Source: Paraflavitalea sp966211765
Lineage (GTDB): Bacteria > Bacteroidota > Bacteroidia > Chitinophagales > Chitinophagaceae
Direction: 5' to 3'
Assembly (NCBI GenBank): GCA_966211765.1
Contig: CBIHOV010000024.1
Location: 65,259-129,258, forward strand
DNA length: 64,000 bases
Part shown: piece by piece, positions 42,675-50,693 of the stretch
Position numbering within the stretch: position 1 is the stretch's first letter
Layout: each line of letters begins with the position of its first letter
Made by a program: the position numbers and the translations under genes
Notes under the pieces: generated by a model
The model's database searches: none
What the model saw: the letters and a program-made list of their open reading frames with translations, nothing else
What the model was told of the DNA's origin: nothing

Positions 42675-44033
42675 TTAATTCGTAACCTTTTTTGCAAATG
42701 TAAGCATATCTATCCCATCATAATTACCTGAGCTCATCAAAAGCAAATTGGCGTTTTGGTATGACTGTGATTGCAACCATTGTACCAGTTCTTCCTTTTG
42801 ATTCAATACGGTCAGGTCTTTTTTACCAAATCCTTCTACCACTTTCTCTTTCGGTAGTGGTGGCATCCGTTTCAACTCCAGTGCATGACCCGAATAAAAA
42901 ACAGCAGCAGCATCCGCTTTATCCATAGCCCCATTGTATTCTTTCATAAACTGCTCATTCAGGCTGCTATAAGTATGCAGCTCCAGTACTGCAATGAGTT
43001 TGCGCTCAGGATATTGTTGTTTAACAGCTTCCATAGTGGCTTTCACCTTGGAAGGTGCATGCGCAAAGTCGCGATACACAATGGTTTGGTCGTTTTTAGC
43101 CAACAGCTCCAGGCGCTTGGCTGCTCCGGTAAAGTTAGCCATCGCCTGCACAAAAGCGATTTCGTCAACACCCAATTCACGACAAGCATACCAGGCTGCA
43201 TACAGGTTCATGAGATTATGATCACCAAAAACCTGCAGGGTTCCTGTATGAGTACCGATACTAACGGTTGTTATACCTTTTTCAATGCTATGCGGGGGAA
43301 TATTATAGGGCTGGTAACGCAGGTCCCGGCGCTTGTTATCTTCCACCAGTTTCTTCAATACCGGATCGGTATCATTATAGATCAATAAGCCACCCGGTTC
43401 TATTTTATTGATAAAAATTACAAATTGCTCCAGGTAAAAATCGAAGGTGGGAAATACATTGATATGATCCCAGGCTATTCCGGTGAGAATGGCAATATGG
43501 GGAAATAAGAAATGGAATTTGGGTCTTTTCTCCAATGTGCTGGCAGGATATTCATCTCCTTCACATACAATAACAGGAGCATCCGTAATGTTCACCGACT
43601 GATCAAAACCTTCCAGCCTCGCGCCTACCAGGTAATCAAATGCTTTACCTGTGTTTTTAAGCACATGCATGATCATGGAAGTAGTGGTTGTCTTACCATG
43701 ACTACCACCTACCACCACCCTTGTCTTTTGTTGACTTTCCTTATAAATGTATTCGGGGAAGGAATAAATAGTAAGTCCCAGTTCCCGGGCCCGCTGCAAT
43801 TCCGGGTTATCACCTTTGGCGTGCATGCCCAATATAATGGCATCAATGGCTGTTGTGATCTTATCAGGGAACCAGCCAGTGGCTTCGGGTAATATGCCAG
43901 CATTGGCAAGATTAGACCGGGCGGGTTCAAATATTTCATCATCACTGCCGGTAACAATATATCCTTTCCTGTTGAGTGCCAGGGCCAGTTGGTGCATCAC
44001 ACTACCGCCGATGGCTATAAAGTGTACTTTCAT
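42675..44033 (-). CDS. mpl: UDP-N-acetylmuramate:L-alanyl-gamma-D-glutamyl-meso-diaminopimelate ligase
   Basis: 452 residues of the Mur ligase fold. N-terminal HFIAIGGSVMHQLALALNRKG, P-loop VVGGSHGKTTTTSM, the conserved DAPVIVCEGDEYPASTLEKRPKF region that separates Mpl from MurC, and WDHINVFPTFD. It reattaches recycled murein tripeptide to UDP-MurNAc in the cytoplasm. Length normal. An exonuclease gene follows on the same strand. Confidence 0.95.
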   Translation of the reverse strand: MKVHFIAIGGSVMHQLALALNRKGYIVTGSDDEIFEPARSNLANAGILPEATGWFPDKITTAIDAIILGMHAKGDNPELQRARELGLTIYSFPEYIYKESQQKTRVVVGGSHGKTTTTSMIMHVLKNTGKAFDYLVGARLEGFDQSVNITDAPVIVCEGDEYPASTLEKRPKFHFLFPHIAILTGIAWDHINVFPTFDFYLEQFVIFINKIEPGGLLIYNDTDPVLKKLVEDNKRRDLRYQPYNIPPHSIEKGITTVSIGTHTGTLQVFGDHNLMNLYAAWYACRELGVDEIAFVQAMANFTGAAKRLELLAKNDQTIVYRDFAHAPSKVKATMEAVKQQYPERKLIAVLELHTYSSLNEQFMKEYNGAMDKADAAAVFYSGHALELKRMPPLPKEKVVEGFGKKDLTVLNQKEELVQWLQSQSYQNANLLLMSSGNYDGIDMLTFAKKVTN

Positions 44034-44368
44034 ATGCTAAGCCGAAAGATAAGATTTTAATCGTTTTATACCTTATCTGGTATATTTTACTATCTCTGTA
44101 ACAATAAATTATGCTGAATTCCGGTCTTTTTATTGTGCAAGGATGCATGTTTTTTTGCTACCCCCACTTGCAAGAACCGAATTTAGTTTGTTTCTTTGAC
44201 CCATCAAACGTAACAACGTTTTCCTACTCCAATCCCTATCAATTTCCGTACTCATCCCCTCCTTTGAAGTAGCCTAATCCGCTCCTCTGAATTTCCTGAT
44301 GATCCTCGTTTTATTATCCCTTGAATCTCCCATTCATCAGGCTTATTCTCAACCTAAATACCACAAAA
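44034..44368. other. Gene-free region upstream of a tiny lipoprotein gene
   Basis: About 335 bases between mpl (starting leftward at 44033) and the short lipoprotein gene. Nothing recognisable beyond presumed promoters; an imperfect -7 box TTTCTTTG sits near 44191. Confidence 0.4.
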
Positions 44369-44485
44369 ATGAAACGGATTTTGACTATTATCGCTTTGAT
44401 CGTTGCTATCAGTGTAACCATTACTTCTTGCACAGCTTCAAAGGGTGGCTGTAAGTCAACACAAGGAATGGTGGGTTATCGCTAG
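44369..44485 (+). CDS. 38-residue lipoprotein
   Basis: Begins with a basic start (MKRILTII) and a hydrophobic stretch ending in the lipobox ITSC (Cys21), followed by a short Cys/Gly/Lys tail ending GMVGYR. Mature lipoprotein of 18 residues after signal removal. Followed by a good terminator, so a complete transcription unit. I do not recognise a function. Confidence 0.65.
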   Translation: MKRILTIIALIVAISVTITSCTASKGGCKSTQGMVGYR

Positions 44486-44519
44486 GCTTTCGACCACAAT
44501 CAGATACAACTTTTTGGAC

Positions 44520-44548
44520 GGCATCACAACACTGTGGTGCCTTTTTTT
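44520..44548 (+). terminator. Intrinsic terminator after the 38-residue lipoprotein
   Basis: GGCATCAC and GTGGTGCC form an 8 bp stem with one G-T wobble and a six-base loop, followed by seven T. Confidence 0.88.
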
Positions 44549-44640
44549 ATTAGCATTAAGACTGCCGATTGCCGAAAAGAAAAAAAGCCCTCCTGGGAAC
44601 AGGACGGCCTCTAACGATTGCTTGCCATATGAAAAAAAAC

Positions 44641-44835
44641 TTATTTCTTCGTTGTGTCCACTGCATGAGCAGTAGTATCTACAGCCTTAGCAGTAGTATC
44701 TACAGGAGCTGGAGCAGTAGTATCTGCAGGAGCAGGTGCAGTTGCAGTAGTATCTTTAGTTTCTGTACCAGTTCCACCGTCATTGCAAGATGCTACGAAT
44801 GCGCCAATTGCTAAAACTAACAGGAGCTTTTTCAT
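44641..44835 (-). CDS. Small DTTA-repeat lipoprotein
   Basis: 64 residues: signal LLLVLAIGAFVASC (lipobox at Cys17), then a low-complexity tail made of short units DTTA/KTTA/PAPADTTA. No fold is expected beyond an extended surface linker. Short lipoproteins of this kind occur widely in Bacteroidota and have no known function. Confidence 0.7.
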   Translation of the reverse strand: MKKLLLVLAIGAFVASCNDGGTGTETKDTTATAPAPADTTAPAPVDTTAKAVDTTAHAVDTTKK

Positions 44836-44977
44836 TTGTACCGTTTTTTGTTTTGTTAACAGATGATTTAAGGATTAATACGCGAAACAGAAAAAGGTAA
44901 CCTCCCCCTTCAAAAAATTTGTAAATATTTTTTAAACCCCGGGAACACAGTACTTTGCGCAGGATTGACCCTCTTTT

Positions 44978-44998
44978 CCGGCATTTTGCCGGTTTTTT
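44978..44998 (+). terminator. Intrinsic terminator in front of the ECF sigma gene
   Basis: CCGGCA TTT TGCCGG followed by six T, a textbook terminator on the plus strand, 43 bp before the sigma-factor start. No plus-strand gene ends immediately upstream, so either it blocks readthrough into the operon or acts as an attenuator in the sigma leader. Confidence 0.8.
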
Positions 44999-45041
44999 GG
45001 GTTACTTCTCATTAATTTGGGTATTAATAATACGGTTTTAA

Positions 45042-45611
45042 GTGAAAACAGATCCCCGGGAAATAGCTTTATTGGAAGGACTGGCAAAAGATGACCGGCA
45101 AGCCATTGAAACGATTTACAAGCAGCATTATAATATGGTGCAGGCCTTGATAATCAACAACAATGGCTCAGCAGACGACGCACGGGACATTTTCCAGGAA
45201 GCCATGATCGTATTGTATGAGAAAGCACGGTCCGGAACTTTTGAACTCAATTGCCTGTTAAAGACCTATATCTATTCCGTTTGCCGCCGTTTATGGCTCA
45301 AACGGCTTCAACAGCAGCAAAAGTTCGTTCCGGAAATGGACGGTCTCAGTGAAACCGTAGCGGTAGAAGAAGAACTGGAGGTGCATGGACAGCGGAATAC
45401 CGAATTTCAGATGATGGAGAAAGCCATGCAGCACCTGGGCGAACCCTGCCGGAGCTTATTGGAAGCTTTCTACATCCAAAAAAGGAACATGCTTGACATT
45501 GCGGGCCATTTCGGGTACACCAATGCCGATAACGCCAAAAACCAGAAATACAAATGTTTAATGAGGCTAAAGAAGCTATTCTTTGCCGCCTACAAAAACA
45601 ATACACCGTAA
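45042..45611 (+). CDS. ECF sigma factor
   Basis: 189 residues with a GTG start. Region 2 contains ADDARDIFQEAMIVLYEKA and YIYSVCRRLWLKRL; region 4 is shorter than usual, around PCRSLLEAFYIQKRNMLDIAGHFGYTNADNAKNQKYKCLMRL. It is a cytoplasmic alternative sigma factor. The stop codon overlaps the start of the downstream anti-sigma/protease gene as TAATG, so translation is coupled. A plus-strand terminator lies 43 bp upstream. Confidence 0.92.
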   Translation: MKTDPREIALLEGLAKDDRQAIETIYKQHYNMVQALIINNNGSADDARDIFQEAMIVLYEKARSGTFELNCLLKTYIYSVCRRLWLKRLQQQQKFVPEMDGLSETVAVEEELEVHGQRNTEFQMMEKAMQHLGEPCRSLLEAFYIQKRNMLDIAGHFGYTNADNAKNQKYKCLMRLKKLFFAAYKNNTP

Positions 45612-46720
45612 TGGAAGAAATGCAATTACTGGATGCTGTGGAACGCTACCTGGCCAATGAAATGCCTGCCGAAGAGCGGAATTTCTTTGAACAATTGCGC
45701 AAAACCAATCCCGAAGTAGATCAACTGGTGGTAGAACATTCCATGTTCCTGCAACAGATGGACCGCTTCAGTGATTGGAAACAACACAAGTCCATTCTGA
45801 ACGAAGTGCATAGCCACCTGGTAGATTCCGGCTCCATCAAAGACAAAGCGCCCAAAGCCACCGTCGTTCAACTTTGGAAGAAATACCAGCGTGTGATCGC
45901 CGTAGCCGCTTCCATAGCCGGCATTACCGCCCTTACCATTAGCGCTATCGTGTATTATTTCGCACCCAAACCCGTCTCCGAGATCCGCCTGCTGTCGCAG
46001 GAACTGGATAAAGTAAAAATGTCCCAGCAGCGCACCGACCAGAAAGTGAACGCGGCACTCATGGAAAAGTCAGCGCCCTACAGGCCTATAGCCAATCCTA
46101 AAAGTGGGGGCACCGGCTTCCTGATCGATGGCAAAGGATACCTCGTTACCAGCGCCCATATTGTGGCAGATGCCGACTCAGTCTATATTCAGAATATCAA
46201 GGGCGATTATTTCAAAGTAACAACCCTGCATATCAATAAGCTGACTGATATTGCTGTACTCAAAATTGTAGACAGCCGCTATCAACCGATCAAATCATTG
46301 CCTTACGCCCTGCAAAAAAACGTAGCAGAATTGGGTGAGGAAGTATTTACCCTGGGCTTTCCAAGGCCTACCTCTGATATAGTATATAACAGAGGATATT
46401 TAAGCGCCCAAACAGGTTATAATGGTGATACCACTACCTATCAGTTGGCCATTTCTGCCAACCCTGGTAATTCCGGTGGCCCCATTTTCAACCATAGCGG
46501 CGAAGTGATCGGCATTCTCAGTGGCAAACAAACAACGGCAGAAGGAGTAATATTCTCCAGCCGTACAAAGAATATCTTTACAGCCTTACATGAGATCAAG
46601 AAGGACAGTACCAACGAAGACCGTATTAAGTTGTTATTACCCTCTTCCATCAAAGGCCTTGACCGTGTACAGCAGATCAAGAAAATTGAAGACTGTATGT
46701 TCATGGTGATACGTTACTAA
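45611..46720 (+). CDS. Membrane anti-sigma-like protein with a periplasmic trypsin-like (HtrA) domain
   Basis: 369 residues from the ATG in the TAATG overlap with the sigma gene (the frame is open upstream, but that overlap decides the start). Residues 1-90 resemble the cytoplasmic N-terminus of Bacteroidota anti-sigma factors (LLDAVERYLANEMPAEERN). One membrane helix spans 95-117. The periplasmic part has the S1C triad: SAHIV (His183), LTDIAVLK (Asp213) and NPGNSGGPIF (Ser288). No PDZ domain follows. Predicted topology puts the protease outside and the sigma-binding part inside in a single protein. That it restrains and releases the sigma factor is inference. Confidence 0.85.
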   Translation: MEEMQLLDAVERYLANEMPAEERNFFEQLRKTNPEVDQLVVEHSMFLQQMDRFSDWKQHKSILNEVHSHLVDSGSIKDKAPKATVVQLWKKYQRVIAVAASIAGITALTISAIVYYFAPKPVSEIRLLSQELDKVKMSQQRTDQKVNAALMEKSAPYRPIANPKSGGTGFLIDGKGYLVTSAHIVADADSVYIQNIKGDYFKVTTLHINKLTDIAVLKIVDSRYQPIKSLPYALQKNVAELGEEVFTLGFPRPTSDIVYNRGYLSAQTGYNGDTTTYQLAISANPGNSGGPIFNHSGEVIGILSGKQTTAEGVIFSSRTKNIFTALHEIKKDSTNEDRIKLLLPSSIKGLDRVQQIKKIEDCMFMVIRY

Positions 46721-46748
46721 ACAACAATCACGCTTGTTCAAATAATAG

Positions 46749-46781
46749 AAGCTCCGCACTCAACCGCGGAGCTTTCTTTTT
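46749..46781 (+). terminator. Intrinsic terminator after the protease gene
   Basis: AAGCTCCGC and GCGGAGCTT (46749-46757, 46766-46774) with an eight-base loop and trailing T-run. Confidence 0.85.
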
Positions 46782-46833
46782 GCCCATACCTGCAGCAATA
46801 TGTCAACTACATTAACAGGTCCGTTGCGGCATT

Positions 46834-46862
46834 AAAAAAGCGCTCCTTTCGGAAGCGCTTCT
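46834..46862 (-). terminator. Intrinsic terminator of the nucleotidyltransferase gene
   Basis: On the minus strand an imperfect stem AAGCGCTTCC/GGAGCGCTT is followed by a T-run (A-run at 46834-46839 on the plus strand). Confidence 0.75.
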
Positions 46863-46893
46863 TATTATTCATTGCTAGTAAGAAAATTCGCGA

Positions 46894-47793
46894 TTAACTC
46901 CACAGTGCGGGAGGATATTCACCTGCATTCACCAGTTTTTCCAGGTTGGCCTTTACTTCAGGCGCATCTTCTTTATAGGTAACCCCAAACCAATCAGATG
47001 AAGTAGGAATTACTTTGATCGCACCAGCCTTGTCCTTGATGAACTGATCGGCTACAATAGGAATAAAGAACTCCGACTTAGCCTGTGTACCACTTTCTTT
47101 CAGGAAGGTTTTAAAAAGGCCCAGTGAGTAATCAAATACAGCAGGATCAAAGCACCAGAAGTTCATCGATACACTGGAATCTCTGGGCAATTCTTTTGGC
47201 ACAAATGAATCGTCCGTCAATATCTTGCCATCTTTCATTACAATATTCAGACGCTCGGCAATGGAAGCCAGATTGCCCTGTGCATCCACCTGGCATACAC
47301 CACGGTTCACGGTTCCATTATCAGACAGGGTTTTCAGCAACTCATAGCCTATGATAGACCATACTGTAGCACTTACATCAGTAGTCAGGAATTTGTAGGC
47401 TTTCTCAAATGCATCACGGCCATAAAAGTCGTCTGCATTGATCACCGCAAATGGTTCTTTCACCGCATCCTTGGCGCACAATACCGCATGAGCAGTACCC
47501 CAGGGTTTCGTACGGTCGGCAGGAACATCATAACCTTCAGTATACGCCTTCAGGTCCTGGAATACATAATCTATTTCAATACGACCTTTCAGCCTGGGTT
47601 CTACGATCGCTTTAAAGTCTTCTGCAAAATCCTTACGGATGATGAATACCACTTTCTTGAATCCTGCACGGATAGCATCATAGATAGAATAGTCCATGAT
47701 CGTTTCGCCACCGGGGCCAAAAGACTGGATCTGTTTCATACTTCCATAGCGGGATGCCATACCGGCTGCTAATATTAATAAGGTTGGTTGCAT
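46894..47793 (-). CDS. Sugar-phosphate nucleotidyltransferase (GalU/RmlA-like)
   Basis: 299 residues. N-terminal nucleotidyltransferase motif LILAAGMASRYGSMKQIQSFGPGGETIMDYSIY, then INADDFYGRDAFEKAY (catalytic Asp pair), GTAHAVLCA and the C-terminal EFFIPIVADQ. The family makes NDP-sugars from sugar 1-phosphate and an NTP; substrate specificity cannot be read here. It stands alone with its own terminator. Confidence 0.9.
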   Translation of the reverse strand: MQPTLLILAAGMASRYGSMKQIQSFGPGGETIMDYSIYDAIRAGFKKVVFIIRKDFAEDFKAIVEPRLKGRIEIDYVFQDLKAYTEGYDVPADRTKPWGTAHAVLCAKDAVKEPFAVINADDFYGRDAFEKAYKFLTTDVSATVWSIIGYELLKTLSDNGTVNRGVCQVDAQGNLASIAERLNIVMKDGKILTDDSFVPKELPRDSSVSMNFWCFDPAVFDYSLGLFKTFLKESGTQAKSEFFIPIVADQFIKDKAGAIKVIPTSSDWFGVTYKEDAPEVKANLEKLVNAGEYPPALWS

Positions 47794-47851
47794 TATCGTA
47801 TTTTTAAAGATTCGGGCACGAAAATATAAAAATAAGCGATCAAAAGAAATC

Positions 47852-48775
47852 TTGTCAGCTATTAATACATATCAATCTGTTGATTATGCTAAGGCTATTG
47901 TGCAGCCATTGCCCAACCAAAGCTGGCATAATAAGGATGTTTTTGTGGATGTACTGCGGCTGGACCTCATACATCCGGTGCTTTCAGGCAATAAATGGTT
48001 CAAGCTGAAATACCACCTGCAACAGGCCAGGCAGGAACAAAAGAAAGGGATCCTCACCTTTGGCGGAGCCTACTCCAATCACCTGGTAGCAACTGCTATT
48101 GCCTGTAGGCTGGAAGGGTTGGCAGCGATAGGCATCGTGAGAGGAGAGACGGCTACCGCACTTTCCTATACCTTGCAGGAAGCGCAGGATTACGGCATGC
48201 AACTACAATTTGTATCCCGCGCTGCCTTTGCCGATGAAAAGGCAATGATGGCAGCCATGGAACAGGCAAACCCAGCTTACCTGGTAGTGCCTCCAGGCGG
48301 CCAAAGTGAAGCCGGCATACAAGGCGCTACGGAAATATTATCCCTCACCAATCAGGCTGCTTATACCCATATCGCTTGTGCAGTAGGAACCGGAACGATG
48401 TTTACAGGCATTGTAAAAGGCCTTCTTCCCCATCAGCAGGCCCTGGGGTTCAGTAGCCTCAAGATCGGCGACCGGGAGCACAATAGCCTCCTGAGCCTTG
48501 TAAAAGCCCATACCTCCTCAAATTCTTTTACTTTCCTGTACGACTATCATTTTGGCGGCTATGCCCGCAAAAACAACACCCTGGTGGCCTTTATGAACCA
48601 CCTGTTCCAGACCCAGGGATTGCCCACCGATTTTGTCTATACCGGCAAGTTAATGTATGGTATTAACGACCTTATACATAATGATTATTTCCCCGGCAAT
48701 ACCCGTATGTTGGCCATCCACAGCGGCGGATTACAAGGCAACCGTTCCTTAGCCCCCGGCATATTGAGTTTCTAA
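47852..48775 (+). CDS. 1-aminocyclopropane-1-carboxylate deaminase / D-cysteine desulfhydrase family
   Basis: 307 residues. A TTG start at 47852 is the only one that keeps the N-terminal region; the frame is open further upstream. PLP-binding Lys lies in the LSGNKWFKLKYHLQQA region, with GGAYSNHLVATAIACR following. The family degrades ACC or D-Cys with PLP. It begins 58 bp after the leftward nucleotidyltransferase, divergently. Confidence 0.88.
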   Translation: MSAINTYQSVDYAKAIVQPLPNQSWHNKDVFVDVLRLDLIHPVLSGNKWFKLKYHLQQARQEQKKGILTFGGAYSNHLVATAIACRLEGLAAIGIVRGETATALSYTLQEAQDYGMQLQFVSRAAFADEKAMMAAMEQANPAYLVVPPGGQSEAGIQGATEILSLTNQAAYTHIACAVGTGTMFTGIVKGLLPHQQALGFSSLKIGDREHNSLLSLVKAHTSSNSFTFLYDYHFGGYARKNNTLVAFMNHLFQTQGLPTDFVYTGKLMYGINDLIHNDYFPGNTRMLAIHSGGLQGNRSLAPGILSF

Positions 48776-48863
48776 TCCCATGATCTTTAATGCGATAATT
48801 GTTGGGCTAACCCAATAAACGGTATAAAATTAGCTATGCAATAGCCCGTAGCGCATCAAGCCC

Positions 48864-48871
48864 TATCTTTG
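48864..48871 (+). promoter_or_regulatory. Bacteroidota -7 box for the 48913 gene
   Basis: TATCTTTG fits TAnnTTTG exactly, 41 bases before the ATG at 48913. No clear TTTG upstream. Confidence 0.45.
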
Positions 48872-48912
48872 CGACACTAAAATAGATACATCGACTAATT
48901 CGTTATAGGCAC

Positions 48913-49854
48913 ATGACAAGGACCGTATCAGTTGTTTTGCTATTGCTCTCCCTCAATACCCTTGCACAGGATACCTTGCCTAAATTTACCGCTTACACAA
49001 GAGGCAGTGATAAGGTGATCATCAGCTGGACAAATAATTACCCCGTAGTTACCCAGATCAGTATACAGCGGTCATACGATAGTTTAAAGTTGTTTAAGAC
49101 CATATTGACGGTGCCCGATCCTTCCGTTCCCCAAAATGGTTACCTCGATGCCAAAGGCACCAATCCCAAAATGTTTTATCGCCTTTTTATCGTGCTGGAA
49201 AATGGTAAGTATGTATTTACCCAGTCCCAGCGTCCGTTCTGGGATTCATCCCGTAAGATCGATCCGCAAAGACCAGAAGTAGTACCCGAAAACAATGCCC
49301 GCCAACGCGTAGTGATTGCGGAAAACATGGCGCCTAAAGAAGCGGAACTGTTAAAGGAAAAGATACAGGAAGCAATAAAGAAAACCGAGCCCAAAACAAC
49401 AATCCCGACGGAAAAACCCAAACCCGCTCCCGAGCCGGAACGTTTTTTTATAATCAAGAAACGGGATTCCGTGATCATGCAACTATCAGAAAAAGGGTTC
49501 AAAAATTTCAGGGACTCCATCGTACTGAAAACAAGAGATACCATGACATTCAGAAATGTCGACACCATTCTGATCAAACCCTTTGTACCCAAAGAAGTGT
49601 ACAAAGCCTCCAAATACGTGTACTCCGACAATACCGGCAATGTCGCAATCGTGCTGCCTGAAGCCAAAAGCGGTAATTATGCCGTGAAGTTTTATGAAGA
49701 CGATAAGACCTTCCTCTTTGAGGTCAAACACATCAAAGAACCCTACCTGGTGGTGGATAAAACCAATTTCATGCATGCAGGCTGGTTCCGCTTTGAATTA
49801 TTTGAAGACGGAAAGGTGAAGGAAACGCACAAGTTTTTTATTCCTAAGGATTAA
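48913..49854 (+). CDS. Secreted protein with an FnIII-like domain
   Basis: 313 residues; signal peptide ending NTLAQ (Gln +1). The first 100 mature residues look like a fibronectin type III domain (YTRGSDKVIISWTNNYPVVTQISIQRSYD, FYRLFIVLENGKYVFT), followed by a Lys/Pro/Glu linker around 157-177 and a beta-rich C-terminal part. No catalytic motif. It may bind sugar or protein at the cell surface, but no function is known. Its last 11 bases overlap the convergent lipB gene. Confidence 0.7.
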   Translation: MTRTVSVVLLLLSLNTLAQDTLPKFTAYTRGSDKVIISWTNNYPVVTQISIQRSYDSLKLFKTILTVPDPSVPQNGYLDAKGTNPKMFYRLFIVLENGKYVFTQSQRPFWDSSRKIDPQRPEVVPENNARQRVVIAENMAPKEAELLKEKIQEAIKKTEPKTTIPTEKPKPAPEPERFFIIKKRDSVIMQLSEKGFKNFRDSIVLKTRDTMTFRNVDTILIKPFVPKEVYKASKYVYSDNTGNVAIVLPEAKSGNYAVKFYEDDKTFLFEVKHIKEPYLVVDKTNFMHAGWFRFELFEDGKVKETHKFFIPKD

Positions 49855-50620
49855 GCGCTACATTGAATACCCGCTCAAAGTTCGCCTTTACTTTCGCCTT
49901 TACTTCCTCCATATCGAGCGTATAACCCAGTTCCTTTTCCATAGAGGTCACCTGCTTGTTGCGAATGCCGCAGGGAATGATGTAATCAAAATAAGTAAGA
50001 TCGGTATTGACGTTAAAAGCAAATCCATGCATCGTCACCCAACGGCTGCAGCGAATGCCCATGGCGCAGATCTTCCGCGCCCTGCCCGGCACAGCCGTAT
50101 CCATCCACACACCCGTTTCGCCCTGGGAGCGCTCCCCTTTTAGCCCATATTCGGCCATGGTAAGGATAAAGACTTCCTCCAGGTTACGCAGGTATTTACC
50201 AATATCCGTATAAAACCTTTCCAGGTCCAGTATGGGATAGCCCACCAACTGTTGCGGCCCGTGGAAAGTAATATCCCCTCCCCTGTTGCTGGCATAAAAT
50301 TCAATATTCCGCGCTACCCGCTCTTCTTCACTAATCAGTACATTGGCCATATCCCCGCTTTTCCCAAGCGTATACACTGGCGGATGCTCCACAAATAATA
50401 AGTGATGAGTAGTTGCTGGCTGCTGATTTTCCGCAGCGACTTGAGGCTCCAAGCTGCTTACTTCTGTATTCTGTATTCTGTCTCCTGTATTCTGCATTCT
50501 AAATTCCGCCTTCTTCTTCACGTTCTCTTTCAGGAGCTTTTCCTGGTAGTCCCAGGCTGCCTGGTAGGGCATGGCGCCCAGGTCTTCGAATAATACCGGC
50601 TGACTGTCTAAATTGGCCAT
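49844..50620 (-). CDS. lipB: Lipoyl (octanoyl) transferase with a repeat-derived insert
   Basis: 258 residues. Catalytic features: the RGGDITFHGPQQLVGYP loop, AMGIRCSRWVTMHGFAFNVN with the conserved Lys/His region, and the nucleophile IIPCGI. LipB transfers octanoyl from ACP to lipoyl domains such as the E2 at 33822. Residues 38-70, between the N-terminal helix and FVEHPPVYTLG, are low in complexity (Q/N/T/E-rich) and extra compared with the family. The DNA there resembles intergenic repeat text, so this is probably an in-frame repeat insertion. It is divergent from rluD. Confidence 0.92.
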   Translation of the reverse strand: MANLDSQPVLFEDLGAMPYQAAWDYQEKLLKENVKKKAEFRMQNTGDRIQNTEVSSLEPQVAAENQQPATTHHLLFVEHPPVYTLGKSGDMANVLISEEERVARNIEFYASNRGGDITFHGPQQLVGYPILDLERFYTDIGKYLRNLEEVFILTMAEYGLKGERSQGETGVWMDTAVPGRARKICAMGIRCSRWVTMHGFAFNVNTDLTYFDYIIPCGIRNKQVTSMEKELGYTLDMEEVKAKVKANFERVFNVALNP

Positions 50621-50665
50621 AGCAACCGCAAATTTACGTGTTTATGACTACTCCTCACGATATCT

Positions 50666-50673
50666 TACCTTTG
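50666..50673 (+). promoter_or_regulatory. Bacteroidota -7 box for rluD
   Basis: TACCTTTG fits TAnnTTTG exactly, with TTTA 21 bases upstream at 50641-50644. It lies 20 bases before the ATG at 50694 and rules out the frame start at 50613. Confidence 0.6.
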
Positions 50674-50693
50674 CGCCAAATTCAGTGGCAGTC

